Source: Apostichopus californicus (taxonomy: Eukaryota; Echinodermata; Holothuroidea; Aspidochirotida; Stichopodidae). Taken from it: 39,931 nt of DNA. The first letter of the stretch is position 1. Each line of letters starts with the position of its first letter. The notes beneath the pieces are model-generated. The model saw only the letters and a program-made list of their open reading frames with translations. It was not told the DNA's origin and searched no databases. This document shows, piece after piece, positions 28,772 to 38,689 of this stretch. Both the position numbers and the translations under genes were made by a program. The stretch covers positions 4,222-44,152 of the forward strand of contig JAIPMN010005783.1 of the NCBI GenBank assembly GCA_020650975.1, in the 5' to 3' direction.

Positions 28772-31700
28772 CTGATAGACGAGAGAAGAATAACATATTC
28801 TGATTACATTTGACCTGTGTCCATATAACATTTCATTTCTAAAAATCATCCCTCAATAATCATGTCATCCCTCAATCATGTCATCCCTCCTCTCCCCCTC
28901 CCTCCTCTCCCCCTCCCTCCTCTACCTCCCTCCTCTCCCCTCCCCCTCTCTCCTCTCCCCCTCATCACAAAGGAGGATGGCCATACAACAAAAGAGAAAT
29001 TAGAAGCGTTGCCCAAGACTAGGTTATTCTGAATTCAAACTAAATCTGTAACATCCAGCACAAGGTTTTGGCATTCTAAAAATGGTGTCTTAAAAGTTGC
29101 TCGTTTTAGTTAGTATAAATAATGCCTTGTGGATACAAGATTCCACCCGCTCTGCTGCCTTAACCAGCACCCAAATGGAGTCACATGTTCATATTTCTGA
29201 AATACAAGATTCAACCCCCCCCTGCTGCCTTAACGAGCACCCAAATGACATCAAGAGTGATTACCTCGTTAACTGAAGACATGTTACATCTCGTCGTCTC
29301 GACGAGAAGCTCTGGCGGATGAACCTCGATGTGATCGTTACCACAGGCCTGCTCGTGAACCGGGGAACGAGACTCCCAAGCTTGGTGTGACCTACGACCC
29401 ATGTGATCCATCCTCACGGAACGTCCCAAGGGAGGTGTGGGTGGTGGGGTTGGAGTACGGAGGCGGTTTCCATTGTCAGGTGAGATAACCTGTCACCAAA
29501 GAACAAGATATATATGGTAAGACACAAAATAAGTAGGCGTGAACCTTCACTGCTCAACAGGAAGACATTGCTTGACAGTCAAAAGGAATTCAAAAGGGAC
29601 CCCTCCCCCACTATTTTCAGTCTTCTACTCCTTTCCTCTACCTCACCTACTGTCCAGTTTTGTCCGTATTTTTCAAAGGACTCAGAACATAGAACTTAGG
29701 ACAAAGCCTTTACAAAAACTTGAAAATTTTGATTTCAAAATGTTCACATTCCGAACAGTACCAGATAAATATCCCCAAATGTTAACCTCCTACAAAATAG
29801 TTTGTAATTTGTTAGTAACTTACCTCGCCAGGGGGTCCAAAGAGGACCAGTAGAACAGGTAGTAAAACAAGACCGTTGAGGAGTCCCAGTATTATAAGAG
29901 CTGAGAACACATAGAAAAAGTAACTGTGGATAGAAAAGCAGAGAGATACAATAACACTCCTTACAATAACACTCCCTACAATAACACTACTTACACTAAC
30001 ACTCCATACAATAACACTACCTACAATAACACTCCTTACAATAGCACTCCTTACAATGACACTACTTCCAATAACACTACTTTACAACAACACTACCTTA
30101 CAATAACACTCCCTACAATAACACTACTTACAATAACAGTCTACAATAACACTCCTTACAATAACACTACCTTACAATAGCACTCCTTACAATAACACTC
30201 CTTACAATAACACTCCCTACAATAACACTACTTACACTAACACTCCATACAATAACACTACCTACAATAACACTCCTTACAATAGCACTCCTTACAATGA
30301 CACTACTTCCAATAACACTACTTTACAACAACACTACCTTACAATAACACTCCCTACAAAAACACTACTTACAATAACAGTCTACAATAACACTCCTTAC
30401 AATAACACTCCTCACAATAACACTACCTTACAGTAACACTACCTACAATAACACTACTTACATTAACACTCCTTACAATAACAATCCTTACATTTACACT
30501 CCTTAAAATAACACTACTTACAATAACACTCCTTACTATAACACTACTTACTATAACACTCCTTACAATAACACTATTTCGGTACTTTCAATCATACAGG
30601 AATACCGTACATGAACAGAAAACCTTCACTTCTCTTGGCATGATCACTAAGATAAGCCAAGTTAACATTTTGTTTTCACACAGAAGTGTAGATCAAACAC
30701 AAGGTGATAAACATGATGTTAGTTACTGTTGACCGACGTGATAGAATTTTTATTTCGGAGAGATAATAGGACGCCTTACAATGTATAGCTAGACGCAAGT
30801 CTGAGTTAGGGCTCCCTCAAAGGATTAGCCTTTAATGAGAGACAATCTCAAAGGATTTAAAATACAGAGAGAAGAAAATGGAAGATAAAGACAAAATTGT
30901 TTTCTCGTTGGGAATCTATTATCCCCACCACAAAGCAGTTGGTTTTTCCACCATTAGAAATCAAATTCCCAGGGGGGCGGTACAAGTAGTATGTGCTCGG
31001 AGGTGAGTTGAGGTCAGAACACCCAGCATTTCTTCTTGCTATGTTTGAAAATGTTGCCATCTGCATTAACACAGCTGTAATAACAAGCTTCCATACTTTG
31101 GTCATGACTACGCTTCGATACTTTGGCATTAAGTGACGTCTGACAAAACTGTTCTTATCAAGAATTCACCGGTGACTTGTGATGTTTGAAGAAGGTGATT
31201 GAAAAATGAATAATTTTCCAAAGAATCCTAACCCCGTTTTTTTTTCAAAGTAGCTGGCAAATTTGTTCCAAAACTTGTATTGATGACCGACTCCTGAATA
31301 ATTCTCAGACTTTGCTATATTGACCAGACATTTTTTACCTAGACTGTTCTTGTTGACATAACTTACAGATCACCCACAAAACACCCACTGTCCCTAAAGG
31401 TAGGCAGGCCATGACCTATGTGTGTGAGTCATGGATTGTGCTTGTTATCCCAACTCCTGTGGATCTTGCGGTGACTGCGGGCCACCTTGCGGTAAACCCA
31501 CAGGGAGGAAAATCAACAGACAGGAATCCTACGATTCCTCGTAGTTGCTCTTATAACCAGAACAATGAAGTCTTACATAACCATCTCACAAGACAAGCCG
31601 ACAACGCTCATTGCAATTTTTACCATAGTAACATAGGGAAATTCGGTCTTCGTTACAGAGCAATACAAATTTGGAATGATTAATCAAAAAAGTTGAAGTC

Positions 31701-34700
31701 TATACCTTCAAAACCCACATTCACCAGACATTTGAAAAAGGAATATATTAACTTGTACTAGTATTATATAATCTATTCACGTATCCATCTCAGCATCATT
31801 AGGATATTATTACCGTATATTTAATCCTTACATATATACTGTATTATTTATGTTTATACATATTTTTTTTTTTCCAGGGAGTCTCCTACATTGTTAAGTC
31901 TTTTTAAGACGTTATAGGAGACTTCCTTTCCCAATGTACACAATTGGCGAAAACAAATAAATGAATTAAAGAAGGCGGGGGGGGGGGGGGTTCCAGTTGA
32001 GCAGTTTGAAGGAGACATCAGAGTTTTTCAATGGGTGAGGTAACGATAGAATTAACATTATAAAAAGCAAGCAGCAGTCAGTTTTTTACAATGTCAAAAC
32101 TGGTTCAAGATCATCTGTGGTAGTACTCACTGTATGATGAATAAGAATTCGGTACCGACTAACATCAGGACGCCGAGAAGAGTTGAGAAGCCGCCATCCA
32201 ACACTGGAGCTAAAGTGTGCTCCAAAGCAATTGTTATCCTGTTTTCCCTGTCACCCACAGCTGTCAGAAAGGCCTGTGTGACATAAAAAAGATATTAGAT
32301 AAAAGCATTCAGGTATTAAAAGCAGAGATGACATCATTTTGATACATAGTCGAGAGGATATTTTTATCTGAGTGAGATGCAAATTTCAGCAGGAAGCTCA
32401 GAATATGAATAATTAACCAACCTTTAAAGCCTTCCCAAATGATCCAATGAGTTCGGACATATTCCTTCTCTCGTTTCACACAAGACCAAGGCCAAGAGCT
32501 CAACGTGAGGGAATTTTAGAAACCATGTGGCATCGAAGATTTTGTCAAGATCCACAGAAAATTAACCAGGCTTCGTGTGTCATCCCCAAAGTAGGCTAGA
32601 ATGTTACTCGGAAGCATCAAATTTGTTATTTGCACCCTGTAACGGTGACCAGCCGCATGACAAAAGATGCTTTGTCCTTTTCAAGAGTCAACATTTTGGT
32701 AAAATTAAAATAACTTTATCTGCTACCTCTCCCCTTCCCCCTGTTGGTTTCTTTCTTCTCTCCATCCCTTGTCTACTAATCCTCTTACATCTTTCTCTTT
32801 TGTGTTCACCATGCTCAATAACCTGTCTGTATTCTGTGTGTGTATATGTCCCTTCTGTTACTGTAAACTAGCCATTCAGCCTCCGAAGAAGTTCCGGCTA
32901 GGGATCGAAACGTCGGGCCCTCTTACTTTTACACAAAATTAAAATAAGTGTGAAATACTTACGAAGCAAACGTGGAGGGTGAACTCCACACCGACTCCTA
33001 CAGATATGATCAGTGTAACCACTGGTATTGCACTCAGTTTTAGGCCTATCAGACCCATGAATCCAAACAACTCCACGGTGATCATGCCCAGGACGAACAC
33101 CTATCGAGGAAAACAAACGGGATTGTACGGTCAAGCAAATAGCCACCACAGAGAAGGGACAGACAAAATGGGAAAGATTTCAAGTAAAAAGATGATGAGC
33201 TCCATTTATGGTAAGAATCCTGACTGGAGGTGTGAGGAAGGTTAGGTGCCTTCATTGGCAGTACAAGAAAGATCAATGGCCCTCTATAGGGGTCATGATG
33301 AAGATATGGGGAGCTTTGATTGGCTGTATTTGAAAACATCAGGGACTCTGATTGGCCCATACGGGAAAATTCAGTTCTAGAATTATTTCTTAATATCCAA
33401 TTATACATCTATCATTCACTTCACCTGATGCCAAAAAAATATCAATGTTTTAAATTTTTGACAGAGCTTTAAGTTTTGTTAATATCAACATTGGAACAAT
33501 GCAAGAAACCTACAGGAAAATTTGGAAATCAAACCTTTTAATCTTTCACTCCGGTCATTAATAAATGAGGGGTGTTTGACCATTGGACATTCAACATTTA
33601 TCACTAGAGTAAAAAATTTTACTTTGTAAGAACGAAGCGATTACAGTGGGTGGTGGGGGGGGGGGTGTGGGTAGGGGCAGATTACTTACCATTATAAGAG
33701 CTGCCCATGGATTTATCAGTAAAATAGTAATAACAATAAAAGTTCCTCCAAAGACGCAAGCCATCGACATCAGCAGATACTGACGGAGGTTCAGGTACTG
33801 CTCCCAGAACGTAAAGGGCACCCCCCTCGGATAGTTCTTGAACCCCACGGAGTTGAAGTAGTCCGAGATGTTCCGCACGTTCCGTAGGATCTGGATGAAG
33901 TCTTTCGTCTCCCGGAGGTTGATCAAGTAGAATGGAATCTGAGTGTAGTTCAACCTCTTGGAGTGAGGAACTGTAGAAAGACAATATTAAAAAATATTAA
34001 AGAAGACAATATTAATTTTCATATTTCCGATAATCGGTCGACAGTCAAAATGAGCTGAATCTACCACTGATGTATAAAAAGGCCTAACAAAGCCGACGAA
34101 AGAGCACGATGATTTGACACATCTCGGAGGTAATGTGGAAAATGTCGTCAAAACTTAAACGCTCTTCACAGAAGATGGAACTGACCGAGACATTTACAAA
34201 TTATACCCTCTTCTATTTCAACATAAATTTGCATATATACATCGTGCTATTACCTCATCCCAGACTACAGTTATAGAAGAGTCAGTCCTTATCGAGTTCT
34301 GTGATACTATTCTTTTTCTTTTTTTCTCATTTTTCCAAATCTTTTTATTTATATTTGAACGACACACACAACTGAAGATACATAAAGCAAAAGACAATTA
34401 ATGTTTTCCATAGGTGTTTTTCAGATCTTAACTGCTAATGGCAGCTAAAATAAACCAATAGTTTTCAAAGTGAGCAAAATGTGTACTGCTCTGTGCTCTG
34501 TAATGTTAGACCATGTCATCGAGGACAGGCGAAGTCACACCGTGTGCTCTTGGACGAATTAAGGGACTTACTATCTACTTTGTGCTCAGTCTTGCCACCC
34601 GACGTCCAGGCTGGAGGTATGGGACGGAAGTTGCCCTGAGATGCGGCGACCGAGATGAACTCGTAGTTGTACCAGACCGTGAGATACTGGTAGAAGGCGT

Positions 34701-37700
34701 CCTGGAAAATAATGCCACGCTCATCCACTAATCTACCGTTAGCATACTGTGGATTGAAGATAAAATACTCATTAACACACAGAAATCAGTTTTTGATCAA
34801 CGAAGGACTATGTTAATCACGCTAACTTCATAGCTTACTTAGTTATTCATTTGGCACATTCCTTGCCAAACATCACAGAAAATGGTACATGGGATTCACC
34901 AAAATTTGTCCTTCAATAACTGGAAGTTTTCTGTGATTAAGTGGATAAATTTTTAAAGGGTTCTAAATTTAACTTTTTTTCAGTTTATAGTAGATTTCAA
35001 CAGAAGTTAGTGAATTTGTGCTTTCTTCTAAATGCCCTTTCTTATATGTTTATATATACTTTTTCCTTTCCTATTCTGTTGGAAAGAAGTGAAACTAAAT
35101 ATATTTCAGATGTAAGGATGCTTCACAATCAACATAATCGCTGTGCAGAACTAAATAAAGGATGTCACTTTGGGGACAAAACAGTCCACATTAACTTGGC
35201 CAAAAATTAAGCCATCTGTCATAAAATCCTCATTCCACATTTAGGAGTAGAAAGAGAAGCAGGTTCTTAGTTGTCAGGGCATTTCTCAGTCAAAGATGAT
35301 GATGCGACATGGATAACAAATCTGTACTTACCCTTGCTAGGTCGATTGGGTTTTCGGGGCGCCCGGTTTGGAGCAACATTTTGTAAGCCAGGACTCCTTT
35401 CTCTGTTGCATTTTGATGCCATGTGTTCTCCCTGATACTGTAAGCTGCCTTGTCTTTATCAAAAGCTGCTTGCATATCTACGAAACATTGAAAACGGAAT
35501 AATCGTAACATTCCATATATTTTATATGTGACAATCAAGATACTAAACAATCCTTACATAAATTTGATTCCCTCCACCTTCCTCCAGCCCGCCCCCCCTC
35601 TCTCTCTCCTTTCCCTATAACCTGACTTAACCTAGCAGCTCATTGGTTAATTTCTGATGTGTATAACTTGAATGATACATAACAGTGAAGTACTCTGAAG
35701 CCACCAGAAAAAAATTAGTTAATTTCAAATCGAAAGAAAAAGAATGGGAAAAATATGGAACATTAAAACACATCTCCTGACTCCCATCAGTCGGGACGAG
35801 GAGGAATAATTCGTCCTTTTTCAAACCTACCTATCAACCATTCTCGGAACACCTCTAACCAGAACGACTGAATCCCTCCGTCCGGTCTTCGGACCACTTT
35901 ATCCAAGAGACCCACTTCCCTGTGTAGGGCGTACATCTCTTGTTGCCGCCAGGGGAAGTCTCCCATCTCCTGGGATACAATGTACATATTATAATAACTG
36001 AAATATTTGCTCTGTGATGCCAGGAAGCGAGCCTCGGGGCTGTCCTGGGGGATCACGTCGTCGAGTTCCAACCCGTCCTCCATCTGGAGGACCCCGTAGA
36101 TGCTGGCCGCTAGAAGACAGCCAAAGAATATTAACACTGGAATCTGGTGGAGGAAATATAATGATAGGAAAAAATGGTCACCGAATGGTCCACATCTACT
36201 CGGCCTCACCCCCACCCATCCTGACCTCCACTCTTTCTAACATCACCCCCATTGCTTATTTTCTGAGCCCTGATTACCTCTATCACCACTACTTTGTTCC
36301 CACAAAAACAAAAACAAACACTATCAATGTAAATTGAACAAACCACTACAATAAATGAACAATTACCACAATATTAAGCATTACCCTTCAAGCCATCTCC
36401 TCCCTTTCCCCCACCCCACAACCCCACCCAGATCCCCCTGACCCACATCTTCCCTTCCCTCTGTCACCTCCACAACGCACTGGAGAAGTTACTCAAAGAA
36501 TGACTTACCTGAGCCCACTTTTTCCCGAGTAAAGGGCCGTAGTGCTCCTTGGCGAACGAGCTCAAATTCCATCTCCAAAACCGTGTCTTTCTCAACAGAG
36601 ATTTCACACGCCTATTTCTATTGTTCAATGAATTCTGTGTGATCAGAGTTCTATGGGAGGTACTCGGCGGTGTGTCGTACACCGGTGTCATGGTGTCCGC
36701 CCCGGCTCCTGAAACGGGGTGCGTCACGGTGACGGTCTGGCCCCCGGGGCTACTGGGCGCACTCGTTACGGTCTGTACGGCTGACTGGACTTCTATCTCC
36801 GTCCTCGCCTGGGGCGGGCTAGGCCCTCTTGGTAGCCTCTCCCTTCGGCTGTACGGCCCGTGGCCCCCACACAGCGGCCTCGGTTGCACTCTCATCACTC
36901 TGCTTGGCCCATGGCTGAGAGAAAAGACAGAACTGACCATATCAATTTTTTTCAAGTACCCATTACTAAAGTTCAAAATTCCACCCTCCTGTTCAATTCC
37001 CAAGGCACTTTGTAAAAATGTTGCATTAATTAGTCAACTTTCTGCCAATCTACAATCGAACCCTAGTGTCATGTTTATCAATATTTTTCCATACCCCTTC
37101 AAATCCACCCCCCCCCCAGTGTGATACTAATCCAAGACCTGATGCCTACCTCCCACCCCCCACCCCTTATCAACAAATGAGTCCTATCGCAGCCAGGCAG
37201 GTACCCTGCAATAAGCTATTCTGCATGTTCTTCCACCGGCATAGAGTGAAAATGAGATTCATTTGCGAATTATGTCATTTGATTTCTAGTCCAATTGACC
37301 AAGAATATTGATTGCAAAGATGGGTGGTTAACAGACAGACTGGGTACACAATGTGAGATTGGTCAAGGTACACGTCTGTTTTCTTTGCAACTTCGCAACT
37401 GGACATTTAGGATATGATCGAAGGCAGGGGTGGGCAACCTTTTTGAAAGAATGGGCCAGATATAAGGAGGGAAAAAATTGACTGGGCCTCACCTTACCAA
37501 CGACCTACTGTTGATATCAAATCTTTGTTTCCAAAGACTTTCAAGCAATAGGTGTGTGTACATAGATTGATTTTTTTTTCTTTTTTGAGACATCTCACAG
37601 GCCACAAAAAAAATCACTGGCGGGCCGCATGTGGCCCGCGGGCCATAGGTTGCCTACCCCAGATCTAAGACAAACCCCTGTCCATACCAGCAGTGCAGTG

Positions 37701-38488
37701 CCATGCAGACTACGAGCTGGGCAGGGGGATGTTTAATATGATCACTCACCTGGTGATACAGCATAGGATGTCGACCCGTCTCATCTCTCTCCTCTCCGCA
37801 TCCACGGCCAACATGGCCGGAAATACAAACAACATCACCAAAAGATTAAAAGCTAAAACAATGGCCAGCTGTAGGTAGGAGGAGGAGGAAACAGAGAGAG
37901 ATTTTATTTAACATACAAGGAGGAAATTGTTCTTAGATGTAAAAGAGAAAGAGAATTTTTTTTTTTTTTAATAGCATTTCATGTTCTCGGGTCAAAACTA
38001 CCTGAGAACACAAAACTCTCAATTGACGGTTATCTTAGTATTGTGCAAACCTGAACCAGGGGGATCCTAGCTTTTACATGCAGGCTATGAAAATGACCCA
38101 AATCGAGAAATTGTAGGAGGCAGAAAAGAGTATCCACTTGAAAGTCTTCAAAGTTTGATTTGAAAGACTTGAAAGATTCATTCAATTAAGTACTTAGTCC
38201 CAGAAGCTCTAGCCATGCTGTTCTCTGTAATAGTGCTCGTTTTCTTAAAGTAACTCAAAGTAGTATTTGTGTTGAATATCTCTGCTGTCGTAATACTCAT
38301 CTATGCCACTGACCCCCCCCCTCCCCCGGGAGACACGTTGCTCTCGGATGACGACTGCTTACCTGAAATGCTAGCGCTCTAAGGGCTGGAATTGGAATCA
38401 CTGCTGCGGACAAAAACCCGCAAATATTAATGCAGGAACTCAACAAGACGCTGACTCCTGCTCTCCTTAAGATTTCTCCTGTATAGTA
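28421..38488 (-). CDS. ptch: Patched, Hedgehog receptor (C-terminal 840 residues; 5' part outside window)
   Basis: Twelve exons in consistent phase (2523 bases including TGA). In order on the - strand: 38488-38363, 37868-37750, 36914-36509, 36143-35831, 35477-35332, 34746-34572, 33970-33690, 33100-32963, 32273-32131, 29923-29824, 29489-29265, 28771-28421. They encode the end of the sterol-sensing domain (TM5-TM6: [15 protein letters not shown] [15 protein letters not shown]), a cytoplasmic loop ([20 protein letters not shown]), TM7, the second extracellular domain ([45 protein letters not shown]), TM8-TM12 ([71 protein letters not shown]) and a cytoplasmic tail of about 190 residues. Possible N-glycosylation sites: NAT, NYT, NIS in the second ectodomain. 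Known of the family: 12-TM RND-like sterol transporter that represses Smoothened until bound by Hedgehog. Dispatched and NPC1 are less likely, given the motif-by-motif match to Patched. Confidence 0.97.
28865..28965. repeat. CT-rich low-complexity stretch
   Basis: CCTCCCTCCTCTCCCC-type polypyrimidine tract near the 5' side of the last Patched intron; also two ATCATGTCATCCCTC units at its left edge. Confidence 0.9.
29134..29250. repeat. Two-copy tandem duplication beside a Patched donor
   Basis: ATACAAGATTC(C/A)ACCC through TGCCTTAAC(C/G)AGCACCCAAATG occurs at 29135-29176 and 29201-29247, ending 15 bases from the donor of the exon at 29265. Confidence 0.8.
29265..29489 (-). CDS. ptch: Patched exon (cytoplasmic tail)
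   Basis: 75 codons, acceptor GTGACAG, donor GAG|GTAATC. It starts [20 protein letters not shown], the conserved Pro-rich opening of the Patched tail, followed by a less conserved part. Confidence 0.93.
29824..29923 (-). CDS. ptch: Patched exon (TM12)
   Basis: Acceptor ATCCACAG, donor GAG|GTAAGT. It encodes [33 protein letters not shown]. The exon abuts a large minisatellite array on its upstream side (29946-30576). Confidence 0.95.
29946..30576. repeat. 15-bp minisatellite with 241-bp higher-order period
   Basis: Over 40 variants of CTTACAATAACACTC. A block with the same order of variants (for example TTACACTAACACTCCATAC) occurs at 29991 and again at 30232, a shift of 241 bp. It lies in a Patched intron 22 bp from the TM12 exon. 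Its Asn/Thr-rich translation is not a gene. Confidence 0.95.
30577..31400 (-). other. Patched intron, no further feature
   Basis: AT-rich intronic sequence without recognisable repeats or exons. Confidence 0.6.
31520..31975 (+). mobile_element. LINE 3' end (reverse transcriptase C-terminus and 3' UTR)
   Basis: The + strand reads [33 protein letters not shown], a TAA stop, then in the same frame [20 protein letters not shown] and INLY with a second stop. This is the typical end of CR1/L2-like reverse transcriptases. The TAA at 31681-31683 is probably a nonsense mutation. A 3' UTR with AGTCTCCTA/TAGGAGACT inverted repeats and an AATAAATGAATTAAAG tail follows. It is oriented opposite to Patched, in its intron. 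Confidence 0.75.
32131..32273 (-). CDS. ptch: Patched exon (TM11)
   Basis: Acceptor GTCACACAG, donor CA|GTGAGT. It encodes [31 protein letters not shown] and [13 protein letters not shown], an almost textbook Patched segment. Confidence 0.96.
32963..33100 (-). CDS. ptch: Patched exon (TM9-TM10, GVGVE motif)
   Basis: 46 codons, phase 0 at both ends, acceptor TCGATAG, donor TTC|GTAAGT. It encodes [21 protein letters not shown] and [12 protein letters not shown]; the charged residue in the GxGVE motif of TM10 is kept, as in RND-type transporters. Confidence 0.96.
33690..33970 (-). CDS. ptch: Patched exon (end of ectodomain 2, TM8 and TM9)
   Basis: Acceptor TTCTACAG, donor ATG|GTAAGT, 93 codons. 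It encodes [17 protein letters not shown], an NIS sequon, [18 protein letters not shown], a transmembrane helix and [11 protein letters not shown]. Confidence 0.96.
34572..34746 (-). CDS. ptch: Patched exon (second ectodomain)
   Basis: Acceptor ATCCACAG, donor GATA|GTAAGT. It encodes [21 protein letters not shown] and [14 protein letters not shown], corresponding to the Patched AFYIYLTAW and AASQANIRP segments. Confidence 0.95.
35332..35477 (-). CDS. ptch: Patched exon (second ectodomain)
   Basis: Acceptor TTTCGTAG, donor AGG|GTAAGT. It encodes [17 protein letters not shown], an NAT sequon, and [20 protein letters not shown], matching Patched ectodomain 2. Confidence 0.95.
35831..36143 (-). 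CDS. ptch: Patched exon (TM7 and start of second ectodomain)
   Basis: Acceptor CTCCACCAG, donor ATAG|GTAGGT. It encodes TM7 ([19 protein letters not shown]), then [20 protein letters not shown] and [11 protein letters not shown], among the most diagnostic Patched segments. Confidence 0.97.
36150..36480. other. Short Patched intron with C-rich patch
   Basis: Apart from CCCTTTCCCCCACCCC-like sequence near 36405-36435 nothing is recognised. Confidence 0.6.
36509..36914 (-). CDS. ptch: Patched exon (central cytoplasmic loop)
   Basis: Acceptor TCTCTCAG, donor CAG|GTAAGT, 135 codons. It is Pro/Ser/Thr/Arg-rich with SRVMRVQP at the start and [21 protein letters not shown] leading into TM7. The start and end match Patched well; the middle is poorly conserved, as usual for this loop. 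Confidence 0.93.
37425..37662. mobile_element. hAT-type MITE in Patched intron
   Basis: 238 bp. Starts CAGGGGTGGGCAACCT and ends AGGTTGCCTACCCCAG, inverted repeats differing at 2 of 16 positions. Interior GGGCCGCATGTGGCCCGCGG is typical of this widespread hAT group. Flanks ATCGAAGG and ATCTAAGA match at 6 of 8 positions, a decayed target duplication. Confidence 0.85.
37750..37868 (-). CDS. ptch: Patched exon (sterol-sensing domain, TM6)
   Basis: Acceptor CCTACAG, donor AG|GTGAGT. It encodes a hydrophobic helix ([20 protein letters not shown]) followed by [15 protein letters not shown], the conserved cytoplasmic exit of the sterol-sensing domain. Confidence 0.95.
38363..38488 (-). CDS. ptch: Patched exon (sterol-sensing domain, TM5)
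   Basis: 42 codons with donor CAG|GTAAGC. It encodes [14 protein letters not shown] and the helix to [14 protein letters not shown]. The acceptor is taken at TTTGTACAG; a second AG ten bases into the exon is an alternative that would change the phase demanded of the missing upstream exon. It is the first Patched exon seen in the window. Confidence 0.9.
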
Positions 38489-38685
38489 CTGTACAAAGAA
38501 GAGACAAAGAAAACCAGAAAACCAGAATTAAGATTAATCATATGAAGACATAAAGCGTTACGTAGGGTTACGCTGACTCCCCCTCTCCTTAATATTTCTC
38601 CTGTGTAGTAATGTACATAGAAGAAACAAAGAAAACCAGAAAATCAAAGTTATAGAGTAATCAGATGAAGATATTAAGTAGTGTT
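38449..38685 (-). repeat. 122-bp tandem duplication covering a Patched exon start
   Basis: 38449-38562 and 38571-38685 are about 85% alike, from CGCTGACTCC to ATCA(T/G)ATGAAGA. The left copy includes the first 40 bases of the Patched exon at 38363-38488 and its acceptor; the right copy is intronic. Confidence 0.85.
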
Positions 38686-38689
38686 AACG

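Noticed and set aside
28458..28796. Second - strand frame in the last Patched exon
   Set aside because: The chosen frame continues the splice phase and carries the conserved [12 protein letters not shown] patch; this one does neither.
29926..30180. Asn/Thr/Tyr-repeat open frame
   Set aside because: It is the 15-bp minisatellite read as protein, inside a Patched intron.
33591..33689. Extension of the Patched TM9 exon past 33690
   Set aside because: The translation turns into a Pro run from a poly-G tract, while a good GTAAGT donor ends the exon at 33690 in phase with the next one.
36549..37124. 191-codon + strand open frame
   Set aside because: Antisense to the Patched cytoplasmic-loop exon, which has a full homology and splice match.
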